DNA of 64,000 nucleotides from assembly GCF_035975855.1 (NCBI RefSeq), contig NZ_CP109055.1, forward strand, positions 7,378,001-7,442,000, given 5' to 3'. The position numbers and the translations under genes are program-made. This document shows positions 7,085 to 16,275 of the stretch, one piece after another; the stretch's first letter is position 1, and each line of letters starts with the position of its first letter. The notes beneath the pieces are model-generated. The model worked only from the letters and a program-made list of their open reading frames with translations. It ran no database searches and was not told the origin of the DNA. The DNA comes from Streptomyces sp. NBC_01304 (GTDB taxonomy: Bacteria; Actinomycetota; Actinomycetes; Streptomycetales; Streptomycetaceae).

Positions 7085-9650
7085 AACCGAGCAGTGCCCG
7101 ACCCACCTGCGGGAAGACCCCCTTGGGGTGGTCCCGGAACAGCGGCTCGGTGCCGAACAGGGTGACCCGCGCAGCGCCCGCCTTGCCACTGACCACCGAC
7201 GCCTTGCCGGCCGCGGCAGCCGGCCCGCCCGAGCCGTCCTCAAGCGCCCGCCAGTGCCCGGACACGAGCAAGTCCCCGGTGGCGTACGACTGGTCGACCC
7301 GGACACCCGGTCCGAGGTCGGTGAACCACACCGGCGAGTAGACGAAGCTGTGCGCCGGAGCGCCGCCCGTGACCCGCCCGCCCGCGTTCACGACCTTCAC
7401 CACGCCGTTCGCATCGCCGTGACCCGCGACGGCCTTCGCCGCGAGCAGCCCCGCGTCCGCGTTGAACGCGGCACCCGTCTCACCGCGCGCCACGACCCGG
7501 CCCCCGCCGGTCAGGAACGCCTTGAGCGCCTTCTTGGCGGCGGCGTTCAGCTTCGCGTGGTCGAGCCCCGACGAGACGAACAGGGCATCCGTCTTCGCCC
7601 AGTCGAAGCCGTCGTTCAGCGCCTCGGTCGAGACGGGCGTCACCGTGAAGCCCATCTCGCGCAGGGCGAAGAGCTCGCCCGGCTCCACGGCCGCGGCGAC
7701 CCGCGTACGGTGCAGCGGGGCCACGCCCTTGACCTTCGTCGCATCGAAGGCGACGTCGTACTTCACCGCGAGCCGTGCCGCCCGGCGACGGGCGGACGAC
7801 GGGACGATCGCGCTGCCGTCCGCCGCTCGACGTACCGAAATCCCGTCTGCCAGAAGCGAGTTGAGGGCCGCGACCTCCTGCGGGTCCTCAAGCCGGAGCC
7901 GCAGATCGCCGCGCGGCGCGACATATCCGGCCGCCGTGGCGTCGTGCACCGGACGGCGCGGGACGTCCAGCTTGCCGCCCTGGACCGGCGTGACGGTCGC
8001 GCCCCACAGGCGGCCCAGGCTCCAGCCCGAGATGTCGTACATCACCGACACCTTGTCGCTGATGTCCCGCCCGTCCGCGAGCAGCACATTGGCCATGCCC
8101 CGCTTGGACTGGTGCAGATCGACGACGTACGAGCCCTTGGCGTACGAACGGCCCCCGAGCCGGAAGTCCCGGGTCGCCCGCTCCACCTTGACGTCATTGG
8201 CGAGCAGATGGTCCACGAGCCGCGCGGCAGCCGTCGCCGACCTTTGAGCGTGGCCGGCCGGAATGACGTACGCGCGCGGGAACTTGGTCGTGTAGACGTC
8301 CTCCGGGCCGATGCCCGGAACGCCCGGCACGGTCTCCTCCGAGATCGGCACCTGCTCCGCACCCGCGACCCCGCGCCGGAACGTCTCGATCTGGTCGGCG
8401 AGCACCGAACTCCGGTGTTCGTCCGTGTACTTGAGCGTCGCCCGCATCACGGCACCCGCGATGTCCACGTTGATGGCGGACCGCCGCCGCAGCTCGGGGA
8501 CCGGCAGCTCGTCGTACTCCTCGTTGTTCACCGTCATCGGGAACTCGATGGTGTGCGCGGCGACCGCGCCCTGGAACGGCATGAACTGCGGTGTGAACAC
8601 CGGCGGCCAGTCGTCCCAGCCCTCCTCCTGGTCGCGGAAGGGGATGACGGCGGGCTCGACGCCGTCCTTCTCCTTGGTGTAGCCGAGACCGTTGACCGCG
8701 GCCTCCATGCCAAGGGCGTTGGCGTACGCGTTCTTCAGGAAGAGGTCGTACTCGTAGTTCTCGCCGTGCGGGGGAGTGGTCGGCTCGATCAGCGTGCCGT
8801 TGACGTACCCATGGAGGTCGATCATCACGGCCGGCTGCTTGTCGATGGCGATCTGCCGGATCGCCCGGTCCTCCGGCTGCGAGGCGGTGACCATGTCCCG
8901 GTTGAGGTCGAAGCCGTTGCCGTTGGCGCGGGTGCCCGCGATGCGGCCGTCGGGATTGGCGGTGACGTTGAAGTAGAGCCGGTTGTGGTCGAGCAGGTCC
9001 TCGGACTTCTCGTCCTTGGCCTTCGCCAGCTCCTCGATGAGCTTCAGGGCCGCGTCCGTGCCCTCCCACTCATTGCCGTGGATGTTGTTGTTGATGAGGA
9101 CGGGCGTCTTGTAGTCCCGCTTGATCGCCTTGTCCTTGGCGGCCGCGGCGGGGGAGTTCTCGATGCGTTCCCGCATACGTTCCTGACGCCGGGCCTCGCC
9201 CGCCGACTCGGGCGCGGTCACCGTGACCAGGTACAGCTGATGGCCGTTCGCGGACCGCCCGGCTATCTCCACGCTCACCCGGTCGCCCAGCTTCTGCAGG
9301 GAGTTCAGCTTCGGGGCTATGGAGTGGTACGGGGTCAGGCCCAACTTGATCGACTTGTCGGCGGGGTTGGCCGGCTCGGGGGTGAGGACCTGCTCGCGGG
9401 GGTAGCCGCCGGTGTGCTTCGCGAGGTCGGGTATCTGTCCCTTGAGCGCGCGGGCGGCAGCTTCGGCCGGGGACTTGGCCGCACGGCCCGCGTCCGCCGC
9501 GTCGTGCTCGCGGGTGGGGCCGGGGTCCGGCTTCGGGTCCTGCTTGGGCTCGGCGGTCGCAGGGGACGCCGACGCGAGCAACAGGGCACTCAGCGTCGAC
9601 GCGGTGGCGATGAGGATGGGTCTTGGTATGCCCACAGGTCGTACACGCAC
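7083..9650 (-). CDS. Secreted M14-family zinc carboxypeptidase
   Basis: Large exported metallopeptidase (855 residues). A signal peptide (about residues 1-33, ending ASPATA) precedes the catalytic domain. Zinc ligands fit HGNEWEG (His and Glu), with DLHGYVNG supplying a third-ligand region, and TIEFP carries the presumed general-base Glu. NVTANPDGR is also typical of M14 enzymes. The C-terminal 350 or so residues form an extra domain of unclear role. Start: GTG 9650 is chosen because GGGAGG lies 9 nt upstream; the frame stays open to a TTG at 9674. It probably cleaves extracellular peptides. Confidence 0.9.
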   Translation of the reverse strand: MRVRPVGIPRPILIATASTLSALLLASASPATAEPKQDPKPDPGPTREHDAADAGRAAKSPAEAAARALKGQIPDLAKHTGGYPREQVLTPEPANPADKSIKLGLTPYHSIAPKLNSLQKLGDRVSVEIAGRSANGHQLYLVTVTAPESAGEARRQERMRERIENSPAAAAKDKAIKRDYKTPVLINNNIHGNEWEGTDAALKLIEELAKAKDEKSEDLLDHNRLYFNVTANPDGRIAGTRANGNGFDLNRDMVTASQPEDRAIRQIAIDKQPAVMIDLHGYVNGTLIEPTTPPHGENYEYDLFLKNAYANALGMEAAVNGLGYTKEKDGVEPAVIPFRDQEEGWDDWPPVFTPQFMPFQGAVAAHTIEFPMTVNNEEYDELPVPELRRRSAINVDIAGAVMRATLKYTDEHRSSVLADQIETFRRGVAGAEQVPISEETVPGVPGIGPEDVYTTKFPRAYVIPAGHAQRSATAAARLVDHLLANDVKVERATRDFRLGGRSYAKGSYVVDLHQSKRGMANVLLADGRDISDKVSVMYDISGWSLGRLWGATVTPVQGGKLDVPRRPVHDATAAGYVAPRGDLRLRLEDPQEVAALNSLLADGISVRRAADGSAIVPSSARRRAARLAVKYDVAFDATKVKGVAPLHRTRVAAAVEPGELFALREMGFTVTPVSTEALNDGFDWAKTDALFVSSGLDHAKLNAAAKKALKAFLTGGGRVVARGETGAAFNADAGLLAAKAVAGHGDANGVVKVVNAGGRVTGGAPAHSFVYSPVWFTDLGPGVRVDQSYATGDLLVSGHWRALEDGSGGPAAAAGKASVVSGKAGAARVTLFGTEPLFRDHPKGVFPQVGRALLG

Positions 9651-9788
9651 GGATGGATACCTCCCGGAGATCAATAGGAGAGGGTCTACCGTGTCAACTC
9701 GCCCACAACAAGGGTGTCTTGGTTACACACGCGTACCAGGGGCCGACCGGCGGCCCCGCTGTCGGTGGGCGCCGATAGGCTGAGGACC

Positions 9789-10667
9789 ATGCGCGATCTT
9801 GCAACAGGCTTCGGCTATCTCCTCAAGGGCCAGCGGTGGGTGGCGACCCACGGCCGCTGGTTCGGCTTCGGCCTGCTGCCCGGGCTGATCACCCTCGTTC
9901 TGTACGTCGCCGCGCTGTACGGCCTGAGTCTGGGCGCCGACGACTTCGCCGCCTGGGCCACGCCTTTCGCGGACGACTGGAGCTCGCCCTGGCTGGGCCT
10001 GTTCCGGGGCTTCCTGGTCGCCCTGATCTTCGCGCTCGGCCTGCTGCTCGCGGTGATCACCTTCACGGCGGTGACGCTCCTGATCGGCCAGCCCTTCTAC
10101 GAGTCGCTGTCCGAGCAGGTCGACAAGTCCGAGTCGCCGGACGGCACGGCCCCCGAGTCGGGCCTGCCGCTCTGGCGCGAGCTGTGGATCTCCGGCCGGG
10201 ACAGCCTGCGCATCCTGGTCCGCGCCCTGGCCTGGGCGGTCCTGCTCTTCGCGCTCGGCTTCATCCCGGTCCTCGGCCAGACGGTCGTCCCGGCGATCGG
10301 GTTCTGCGTGACCGGCTTCTTCCTCACCCAGGAGCTGACGTCGGTCGCGCTGCAGCGCCGCCGGGTCGAAGTCCGCGAGCAGCTCGCCCTGATGCGTTCG
10401 CGCCGGATGCTGATCTGGGGCTTCGGGGTGCCGCTGGCCGTGTGCTTCCTGATCCCCTTCGTGGCGGTGTTCCTGATGCCGGGGGCGGTGGCGGGGGCGA
10501 CGCTGATGGTGCGGGACCTTCGGGGGGAGGGACAGCCGGCCGACGGGGACGAGGACGAGACGGGCCCGCAGGGGCAGGGGCAGGGACGTCAGGGCCAGTG
10601 GCCGCAGGGCCAGCCGCAGGGATGGCCCAACACGCCCCCTGCGTCCCAGTATCCGGAAGGCCGTTGA
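9789..10667 (+). CDS. EI24-domain membrane protein
   Basis: Integral membrane protein of 292 residues in the EI24/CysZ-like group. Hydrophobic segments occur at about 27-48, 73-98, 145-170 and 207-235. The loop GQPFYESLSEQVDK and the second half GFIPVLGQTVVPAIGF are typical of this fold. A low-complexity Gln/Gly tail (GPQGQGQGRQGQWPQGQ) ends the protein. CysZ relatives move sulfate, but substrate transport by the actinobacterial members is unproven. Confidence 0.85.
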   Translation: MRDLATGFGYLLKGQRWVATHGRWFGFGLLPGLITLVLYVAALYGLSLGADDFAAWATPFADDWSSPWLGLFRGFLVALIFALGLLLAVITFTAVTLLIGQPFYESLSEQVDKSESPDGTAPESGLPLWRELWISGRDSLRILVRALAWAVLLFALGFIPVLGQTVVPAIGFCVTGFFLTQELTSVALQRRRVEVREQLALMRSRRMLIWGFGVPLAVCFLIPFVAVFLMPGAVAGATLMVRDLRGEGQPADGDEDETGPQGQGQGRQGQWPQGQPQGWPNTPPASQYPEGR

Positions 10668-10698
10668 GCCCTGACTGCTCGCGGGTCACGATCTGTGC

Positions 10699-11313
10699 AT
10701 GCCAGAAGTGATCGCAGTCGCCGTCATCACCGTCCTCGCCGTCATCAGCCCCGGCGCGGACTTCGCCATGGTCATCCGCAACAGCTATCTGTACGGCCGT
10801 GCGACCGGCCTGCTCGCCGCGCTGGGTGTCGCGACCGGCGTCCTGGTCCACGTCACCTACACGATGCTGGGCGTCGGCCTCCTGATCGCCTCATCGACCG
10901 CGCTCTTCACGGCGATCAAGTTGATCGGGGCGGCGTACCTGGTCTACATCGGCATCAAGACGTTCCGCTCACGCGGCGACCTGGAGGTCGACCTCGACCG
11001 CAAGGCGGAGCTCTCTCCGCTGGCCGCGCTGCGCACGGGCTTCCTCACCAACGTCCTCAACCCGAAGACGACCCTCTTCGTCGTCTCGACCTTCACTCAA
11101 GTCGTGGGCCCGGACACGTCGTTGCTGCGGCAGGCGGGGTACGGCCTGTTCATGTCGTTCGCGCACATGGCGTGGTTCGGAGTGGTGGCCCTCTTCTTCT
11201 CCCAGGCCCGCCTGCGCCAGGCGATGCTGCGGGCCCAGAAGGTCCTGAACCGGGTGATCGGCTCGGTCCTGGCGGGCCTGGGCATCAGCCTGGCCTTCGC
11301 GCCGTCGCACTGA
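10699..11313 (+). CDS. LysE/RhtB-family amino-acid exporter
   Basis: Protein of 204 residues with five or six membrane helices. It opens with the LysE/RhtB signature (VISPGADFAMVIRNSYLYGRATGLLAALGV in outline) and carries the mid-protein motif GFLTNVLNPKTTLF. The family exports amino acids or small metabolites by proton antiport; the substrate cannot be read from sequence. It lies 31 bp after the EI24 gene on the same strand and may share its transcript. Confidence 0.88.
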   Translation: MPEVIAVAVITVLAVISPGADFAMVIRNSYLYGRATGLLAALGVATGVLVHVTYTMLGVGLLIASSTALFTAIKLIGAAYLVYIGIKTFRSRGDLEVDLDRKAELSPLAALRTGFLTNVLNPKTTLFVVSTFTQVVGPDTSLLRQAGYGLFMSFAHMAWFGVVALFFSQARLRQAMLRAQKVLNRVIGSVLAGLGISLAFAPSH

Positions 11314-11447
11314 GGGCGGGGCCAAGTGAGGGCCAAGTGAGGGGAAAGAGGCAGCCATAATGGGGCATATCGGGCCTCCGACTGCCCCTTTCTCCCCACT
11401 AGCATCGGCCCTTGACCCCCGACAGAGTCGACAGAGAGGTCCCGGCC

Positions 11448-12311
11448 ATGGGCGACGCGGAGATCGGCGAGGTTCTGGTGCGCTCCCTCCTGCGGGACCA
11501 GCACCCCGACCTCGCCACCCTCGACCTGCACCACACGGTCACCGGCTGGGACAACCAACTCTGGCGCCTGGGCGACGACTTGGCCGTACGCCTGCCGCGC
11601 ACGGACCGCGCCCCCGAGCTGCTGCGCAAGGAACACCGCTGGCTGCCGCAGCTGGCCCGGCGGCTGCCGCTCCCCGTTCCGATCCCCTTGCGCCTCGGTG
11701 AACCCTCCGCCCGCTTCCCCAAGCCGTGGACCATCGCGACCTGGGTCCCGGGCACCCCGGCCGACCGCGCGCCCGTGAGCGAGGGCGAGCGCGCGGCCGG
11801 CACCCTCGCAGGCTTCCTGCGCGCGCTCCACCGGGAAGCCCCGGCCGAAGCGCCGGTCAACCCGCAGCGAGGCGTGCCCCTGAGGGCGCTCGGCGTCGAC
11901 GCCTCCCGCTTCGACCCGGAGTTGCGCGCCGTCTGGGACGACGCCGTGGCCGCCCCGGACTGGTCGGGCCCGCCCGTCTGGCTGCACGGCGACCTGCACC
12001 CGGCCAACGTCGTCGTCGCCGACGGGACCCTGTCCGGAGTCCTCGACTTCGGCGAGCTGTGCGCCGGTGACCCGGCCACGGACCTCTCCGCCGCCTGGGT
12101 CCTCCTGCCCGAGGGCGCGGCCGCACGCTTCTTCCAGGCGTACGGGACTGTGGACGAGGCGACGATGAGGAGGGCTCGTGGCTGGGCGGTCCAGCGGGGC
12201 CTGGGCCTCGTGGCCATCGGCCGGGCGGGGGAGGAGGGCCGTCCCGGCGGCAAGAAGACCTGGGGGCCCGCAGGCCGGGCGACGCTCGACCGCGTACTCG
12301 CCGCCCGCTGA
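11448..12311 (+). CDS. APH-family small-molecule kinase
   Basis: Aminoglycoside-phosphotransferase-fold protein (287 residues). Catalytic loop WLHGDLHPANVVV and the metal-binding VLDFGELCAGDPATDL are intact, and a Lys-Glu pair (LLRKEHRWL) lies in the N-lobe, so it is predicted to be an active kinase. Start ATG 11448 follows a GAGAGG ribosome site; an upstream in-frame start at 11412 lacks one. Similar proteins are common on Streptomyces chromosomes, and their substrates are mostly unknown. Antibiotic resistance should not be assumed. Confidence 0.85.
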   Translation: MGDAEIGEVLVRSLLRDQHPDLATLDLHHTVTGWDNQLWRLGDDLAVRLPRTDRAPELLRKEHRWLPQLARRLPLPVPIPLRLGEPSARFPKPWTIATWVPGTPADRAPVSEGERAAGTLAGFLRALHREAPAEAPVNPQRGVPLRALGVDASRFDPELRAVWDDAVAAPDWSGPPVWLHGDLHPANVVVADGTLSGVLDFGELCAGDPATDLSAAWVLLPEGAAARFFQAYGTVDEATMRRARGWAVQRGLGLVAIGRAGEEGRPGGKKTWGPAGRATLDRVLAAR

Positions 12312-12326
12312 GGCCCCGCGGCTTCC

Positions 12327-13589
12327 TCAGCCTGAAGAACCTGAAGAACCTGCGGAACCTGAAGCCGCCACGCCCACGATCGCCCGTACCTGCTCGACGA
12401 TGTCGACCCGATTGCGCACGAACTCCGGGTCCGTGACCTTCCCGGTCGCCGGATCGGTGTTCCCGGCCCCGAACTCCAGCACCGGCGTGTGCACATGGCC
12501 GCCCGGGATGTGCAGCCCGAGCCGGTCCCGCAGCAGCGTCGCGCGGTACGCGATCTCATTCGACAGGTAGTTGCCGCCGCCGCCCGCACGGGCCGTCGAC
12601 CCCGGCGTGGGCCCGTCGGGGCGGACGACCGGTTCGGTGCCGCCCGCCGGGATCTCGGTCACCGACGTGTTGTCGTACACCGGGAAGCGCCCGGTCTTCG
12701 CCTCGACGATCTCCTTGTACGGGAGGGTCGTCGACGTCCACTGCGGCTGTGAGCCCGGATCGCCGACCGGGATGGTCTCCGTACGGGAGAGGTTGTCGTT
12801 GTCCGGGAAGCCGCCCCGCCACGCCCCGTTGGTGCGCTCGATGTCGAAGCGGCCGGGGCGGCCCTGGCTCACCGTGGTGAACAGGTCGACCTTCGCAAGG
12901 GCGGGCCGCAGCGCCCGCTCGACCGTGCCGTCCGCGAAGTCCTGCCAGCGCACGGGGAAGACGGCGGTCTCGACGCGGGCGCGCCCGCCGTCGGACGTAC
13001 GGATCCAGGTGCCGTCCAGTGCCAGCGCCGTCGCCCCCGACGGATTGCTGATCCGGACGTCCCGGTCGAGGGTGAACGGGTCGAACCCGGTGACCAGGAC
13101 CCGCTTGAAGCCCCGCCCCTTCGGATAGTCGAGGCTGTCCTGCCCGCGAGAGGCCCGCTCCAGCGCCCCGAGCAGCCGCGCCCGGCCCTGCTCCGACAGC
13201 CCGAACTCCGGGCTCCAGCCCCGTAGTTCACGCGTCATCCCGAGCCGCGCCCAGTACAGCGGCCGATCGTCGTCCCGGCTCAGCCCGTCCCCGGGACCCC
13301 GCCCCTGCGCCCGCGCCACGGCCCGCTTCCACAGCTTCGACCCATGGCGTACGGCAATGCGCTCGGCCTCGGCGTACGACGAGGCCTGCTCCAACGCCCG
13401 TACGAACGCCGGCGCCACGGAGTCGAACCCGCTGAGCCGCAGGATCTCCTGCGGCACGGCCCGGTCGAGGCGCTGCTCCTCGACGGTGGGCGGGGCGGTG
13501 CTGCTGCCGGCCGGGGTGGGCGCGGCGGCCACCGTCGCCGCGGCCGCTGCCGCCAGGGAGAGTCCAACTGCCGTCAGACGTACGCGCAT
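12327..13589 (-). CDS. Secreted pyroglutamyl-peptidase-I-like protein with Ser at the Cys position
   Basis: Protein of 420 residues with a signal peptide (about 1-27). The C-terminal half has the C15 peptidase fold: VLVTGFDPFTLDRDVRISNPS at its start, then the segment GGGNYLSNEIAY and GGHVHTPVLEF, which carries the expected catalytic His. Classical enzymes have Cys-Asn where this one reads Ser-Asn, so the nucleophile is changed. It ends in a Gly/Ser-rich tail from short DNA repeats. ATG 13589 is chosen because it begins a clean signal peptide; an in-frame GTG lies at 13598. Its stop is only 16 bp from the end of the convergent kinase gene. Confidence 0.8.
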   Translation of the reverse strand: MRVRLTAVGLSLAAAAAATVAAAPTPAGSSTAPPTVEEQRLDRAVPQEILRLSGFDSVAPAFVRALEQASSYAEAERIAVRHGSKLWKRAVARAQGRGPGDGLSRDDDRPLYWARLGMTRELRGWSPEFGLSEQGRARLLGALERASRGQDSLDYPKGRGFKRVLVTGFDPFTLDRDVRISNPSGATALALDGTWIRTSDGGRARVETAVFPVRWQDFADGTVERALRPALAKVDLFTTVSQGRPGRFDIERTNGAWRGGFPDNDNLSRTETIPVGDPGSQPQWTSTTLPYKEIVEAKTGRFPVYDNTSVTEIPAGGTEPVVRPDGPTPGSTARAGGGGNYLSNEIAYRATLLRDRLGLHIPGGHVHTPVLEFGAGNTDPATGKVTDPEFVRNRVDIVEQVRAIVGVAASGSAGSSGSSG

Positions 13590-13698
13590 TGCTGTCACGG
13601 GAGCCCCGGGTCCTTCCGTCGCCTGAGTGTGTGGGTATCGGAAGTATCGCGGGGCGGGTGGGGCGGGCGCTATGGGTGGGCCGGGTGAGGCCGGGGTG

Positions 13699-14097
13699 TC
13701 AGACCTTGATGGTGCGTACGCGGTTTCCGCAGAGGGTGGTGATGTCATCGGGGTCGGAGGTCAGCACGGTGACAGGGGCCGGGGAGCTGAGGGCCAGTGC
13801 CGACAGTATGGCGTCGATCGCGTACTTGTGTCCGTGCAGCTTCGCAGCGGCCAGCAGTTTCGATGCTTGTCGGGCAATCTCCTCCGTGACCGGCTCCACG
13901 TGGATGCGGGAGACGGCCCAGTCGAATTTGGCCTGATTGACATGGGGGTCACGTGCCTCGACAAGCGTCGCAGCCGAGGTGACGACCCGGGCGTCCTCTT
14001 CTTCGGCGGCAACCAACCAAGCCGTGAGCTTGGGATTGCGCAGGACGACCTTGGACAACCCCTCGCTGTCCAGGATCAGGGTGCCGCCCGCCGTCAT
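13699..14097 (-). CDS. PIN-domain toxin (VapC-like ribonuclease)
   Basis: Protein of 132 residues with the PIN-fold acidic residues in order: Asp10 (LILDSEGL), Glu47 (LVEAR), Asp95 (YAIDAIL) and Asp114/Asp117 (TSDPDD). These coordinate the metal that cleaves RNA in VapC toxins. Its ATG overlaps the upstream antitoxin stop (ATGA), the usual toxin-antitoxin layout. The RNA target is unknown. Confidence 0.88.
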   Translation of the reverse strand: MTAGGTLILDSEGLSKVVLRNPKLTAWLVAAEEEDARVVTSAATLVEARDPHVNQAKFDWAVSRIHVEPVTEEIARQASKLLAAAKLHGHKYAIDAILSALALSSPAPVTVLTSDPDDITTLCGNRVRTIKV

Positions 14098-14351
14098 GCC
14101 GCGGCCGCGTTGTCGTCGCGGACGTCGTCGCCGCGCAGCACCGCACGGTAGGCGTCCACCTCTGCGCGGTCGGACGATCCGTGCTCGGCCTCTGCTGCGT
14201 CGATGAGCTCACGCAGCTGCTGGCGCTCCATCTCGCGGGCGACGGCAGCCGTGACGAAGGCGGAGAAGCCGCCGGGGCCAGTGCGCGCCCGCACCGTTTC
14301 CGCGAGGTCCTCCGGCATGCTGATCGAGTATTTCCGCGTGGTTCCACTCAT
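14094..14351 (-). CDS. Ribbon-helix-helix-like antitoxin
   Basis: Protein of 85 residues. The N-terminus (TTRKYSISMPEDLAETVRAR) has the pattern of a ribbon-helix-helix DNA-binding strand and helix, and the acidic C-terminal half would wrap the toxin. ATG 14351 begins the conserved part; the frame is open further upstream without support. It overlaps the toxin gene by 4 bp. It is expected to repress its own promoter through the direct repeats at 14359-14379. Confidence 0.83.
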   Translation of the reverse strand: MSGTTRKYSISMPEDLAETVRARTGPGGFSAFVTAAVAREMERQQLRELIDAAEAEHGSSDRAEVDAYRAVLRGDDVRDDNAAAA

Positions 14352-14358
14352 GCGACAA

Positions 14359-14379
14359 CGGTAGCATCGCCGGTAGCAT
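14359..14379 (-). promoter_or_regulatory. Candidate antitoxin operator (direct repeats)
   Basis: CGGTAGCAT occurs at 14359-14367 and again at 14371-14379, a 12-bp period just upstream of the antitoxin start. Closely spaced direct repeats are a common operator form for ribbon-helix-helix antitoxins. Inference only. Confidence 0.45.
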
Positions 14380-14404
14380 GACGAATCGGTTCTGCTCGAC
14401 GGGA

Positions 14405-15370
14405 TCACCCCGAGGCCCCGCCCAGCCCGCCCACGGCCTCCCGCAACGCCCCCAGAAACGCCCCCGCCGCAGGTGAGAGCGACCGCCCCCGGAGCGTCGC
14501 CGCGTACACCGCGCGTGCCGGAGCGTCCGCCTCGTGCACCGCGACGAGCGCGATGTCCGGCCGTACGGACTCCGCAGCGAGCGCCGGGATCAGGGCCACC
14601 CCCAGCCCCGCCGCCACATACCCCTGCTTGGCGATCCACTCGGCCGCCACATGCGCGACCCGGGGGTGGAACCCGTCCCGCACGGCAGGCCCGAGCAGGC
14701 TCCGCTCCATCCGGGGGCTGCCCGAGATCCAGTCCTCGTCGGCCAACTCGGCGAGCCGCACCCGGCGCCGGCCCGCCAGCCGATGGTCGGCGGGCAGGGC
14801 GACGTACATCGACTCGTCGAGAAGATGGTGGAGTTCGTACGAGGCCAGCGCATCCCCACCCGTCGTCGACACCACCGCCAGATCCAGCTCCCCGGCATCG
14901 AGCCGCGCCAACTGCCCTGCCGTGAGCCCCTCTTCGCGCGTCAGCTCGACCCCCGGATAGCGGGCCCGGAACGCCGCGATCGCCCGCGGCAGCAGCGCCG
15001 CGTCCGCCGTCGGGAACGCCCCGACCCGCAGCCGCCCGCCCGACACCTCCCGCAGCGCGTCCAGCTCCCGTCGCACACCGCGCAACCGCTCCGTCAGGGC
15101 CTCGGCGTGCGGCAGCAACACGCGGCCGGGCTCGGTGAGTTGTACGCCGCGGGGAAGCCGGTCGAAGAGGGTCGCACCGCCCAGCTCCGCCTCCAGCGCC
15201 GCGATCTGGCGGGAGATCGCCGACTGCGTATAGCCCAGCGACACCGCGGCCGCCGTGAACGACCCCTGCCGGGCCACCTCCAGGAACACGGCGAGCCAGG
15301 ATGTGGAGACCTCGGGCAGGGGTGACGAGGATGCGCCATGCGGGTTCGGCATGGGAGCCATGCTAGACAT
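14405..15370 (-). CDS. LysR-family transcriptional regulator
   Basis: Regulator of about 321 residues. It has an N-terminal helix-turn-helix (FLEVARQGSFTAAAVSLGYTQSAISRQI in outline), the linker helix ALEAELGGATLFDRLPRGVQLT, and a periplasmic-binding-like effector domain. It is divergent from the dehydrogenase-RidA pair with 40 bp between, so it most likely controls them. Met codons at 15370, 15361 and 15352 are all possible starts. Confidence 0.9.
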   Translation of the reverse strand: MSSMAPMPNPHGASSSPLPEVSTSWLAVFLEVARQGSFTAAAVSLGYTQSAISRQIAALEAELGGATLFDRLPRGVQLTEPGRVLLPHAEALTERLRGVRRELDALREVSGGRLRVGAFPTADAALLPRAIAAFRARYPGVELTREEGLTAGQLARLDAGELDLAVVSTTGGDALASYELHHLLDESMYVALPADHRLAGRRRVRLAELADEDWISGSPRMERSLLGPAVRDGFHPRVAHVAAEWIAKQGYVAAGLGVALIPALAAESVRPDIALVAVHEADAPARAVYAATLRGRSLSPAAGAFLGALREAVGGLGGASG

Positions 15371-15410
15371 TCGCTTGTGGCATCATGTCGGCAGTCCTAG
15401 CGTCTGAGGC

Positions 15411-16229
15411 ATGCAGAAGATCGCCCCCAAGCAGATCGCCTTCCTCGGACTCGGCCACATGGGCGCCCCCATGGCCCGTCAACTCCTCGCCGCCGGACAC
15501 CCGTTGACGGTGTGGAACCGCACGCCCGCCAAGGCCGAACCCCTCGTCGCCGCCGGCGCCCGCCAGGCCGCCGGCCCCGCCGAGGCCGTCCGCGGGGCCG
15601 ACGTCGTCCTCACGATGCTGGCCGGACCGGAGGCCCTGAGCGCGGTCGCCGACCAGGTCATCCCGGAGCTGGGCCCGGGAACGTACTGGATCGAGATGTC
15701 GACCGTCGGCCCCGACGCCGTCAAGGCGCTGGGCGACCGCCTCCCGCAGGGCGTCACCCTCGTCGACGCCCCCGTGATGGGCAGCACCGACAAGGCCGCC
15801 GCCGGGCAGCTCGGCATCCTCGCGGGCGGCGACGCGGACGCCGTGGAGGGCCTGCTCTCCGCGCTCGGCACCGTGACCCGCACCGGCCCGCCCGGCTCCG
15901 GCGCCGCGCTCAAGCTCGTCGTCAACACCGCCGTGATGGGCGGGGTCGCCCTGGTCGCCGAGGCCATGGCGCTCGCGGACGCGCTGGGCGTCGACGAGGC
16001 CACCGCGAAGGCGGCCCTCACCAAGAGCCCGCTGGGCGGCGCCGTGTCCCGCGCCTTCGCGACGGACGTGCACTTCGACGTCGCGCTCGGCGTGAAGGAC
16101 GTGGCGCTGGCCACCGAGGTCACCCGACTCCCGGCGATGGAGGCGGTGTTGGCACACCTGAAGGCCCATCCGGACATCGCCCACGAGGACATCGCGGCCC
16201 TCACCGCCCGCATCCGCGCCAACCGATAG
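15411..16229 (+). CDS. NAD(P)-dependent beta-hydroxyacid dehydrogenase
   Basis: Protein of 272 residues in the 3-hydroxyisobutyrate / tartronate-semialdehyde reductase family (or the related imine reductases). The Rossmann loop FLGLGHMGAPMA is at residues 11-22, the substrate segment VDAPVMGST in the middle, and the catalytic Lys probably in ALKLVVNTAVMG. It is followed by RidA, which removes reactive imines or enamines. The pair suggests breakdown of an amino or imino acid, but the substrate is not evident. Confidence 0.88.
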   Translation: MQKIAPKQIAFLGLGHMGAPMARQLLAAGHPLTVWNRTPAKAEPLVAAGARQAAGPAEAVRGADVVLTMLAGPEALSAVADQVIPELGPGTYWIEMSTVGPDAVKALGDRLPQGVTLVDAPVMGSTDKAAAGQLGILAGGDADAVEGLLSALGTVTRTGPPGSGAALKLVVNTAVMGGVALVAEAMALADALGVDEATAKAALTKSPLGGAVSRAFATDVHFDVALGVKDVALATEVTRLPAMEAVLAHLKAHPDIAHEDIAALTARIRANR

Positions 16230-16275
16230 CGCCCCCTTCACTCGGCTCAAGCGCCCTCAACCACAAGGACCCGTC

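Noticed and set aside
6990..9677. Long plus-strand frame opposite the M14 carboxypeptidase
   Set aside because: The opposing gene has a signal peptide, zinc motifs and a ribosome site; this frame has none.
11448..12311. Antibiotic-resistance aminoglycoside phosphotransferase
   Set aside because: It has the kinase fold, but such proteins are widespread in Streptomyces with other substrates, and no resistance gene context is present.
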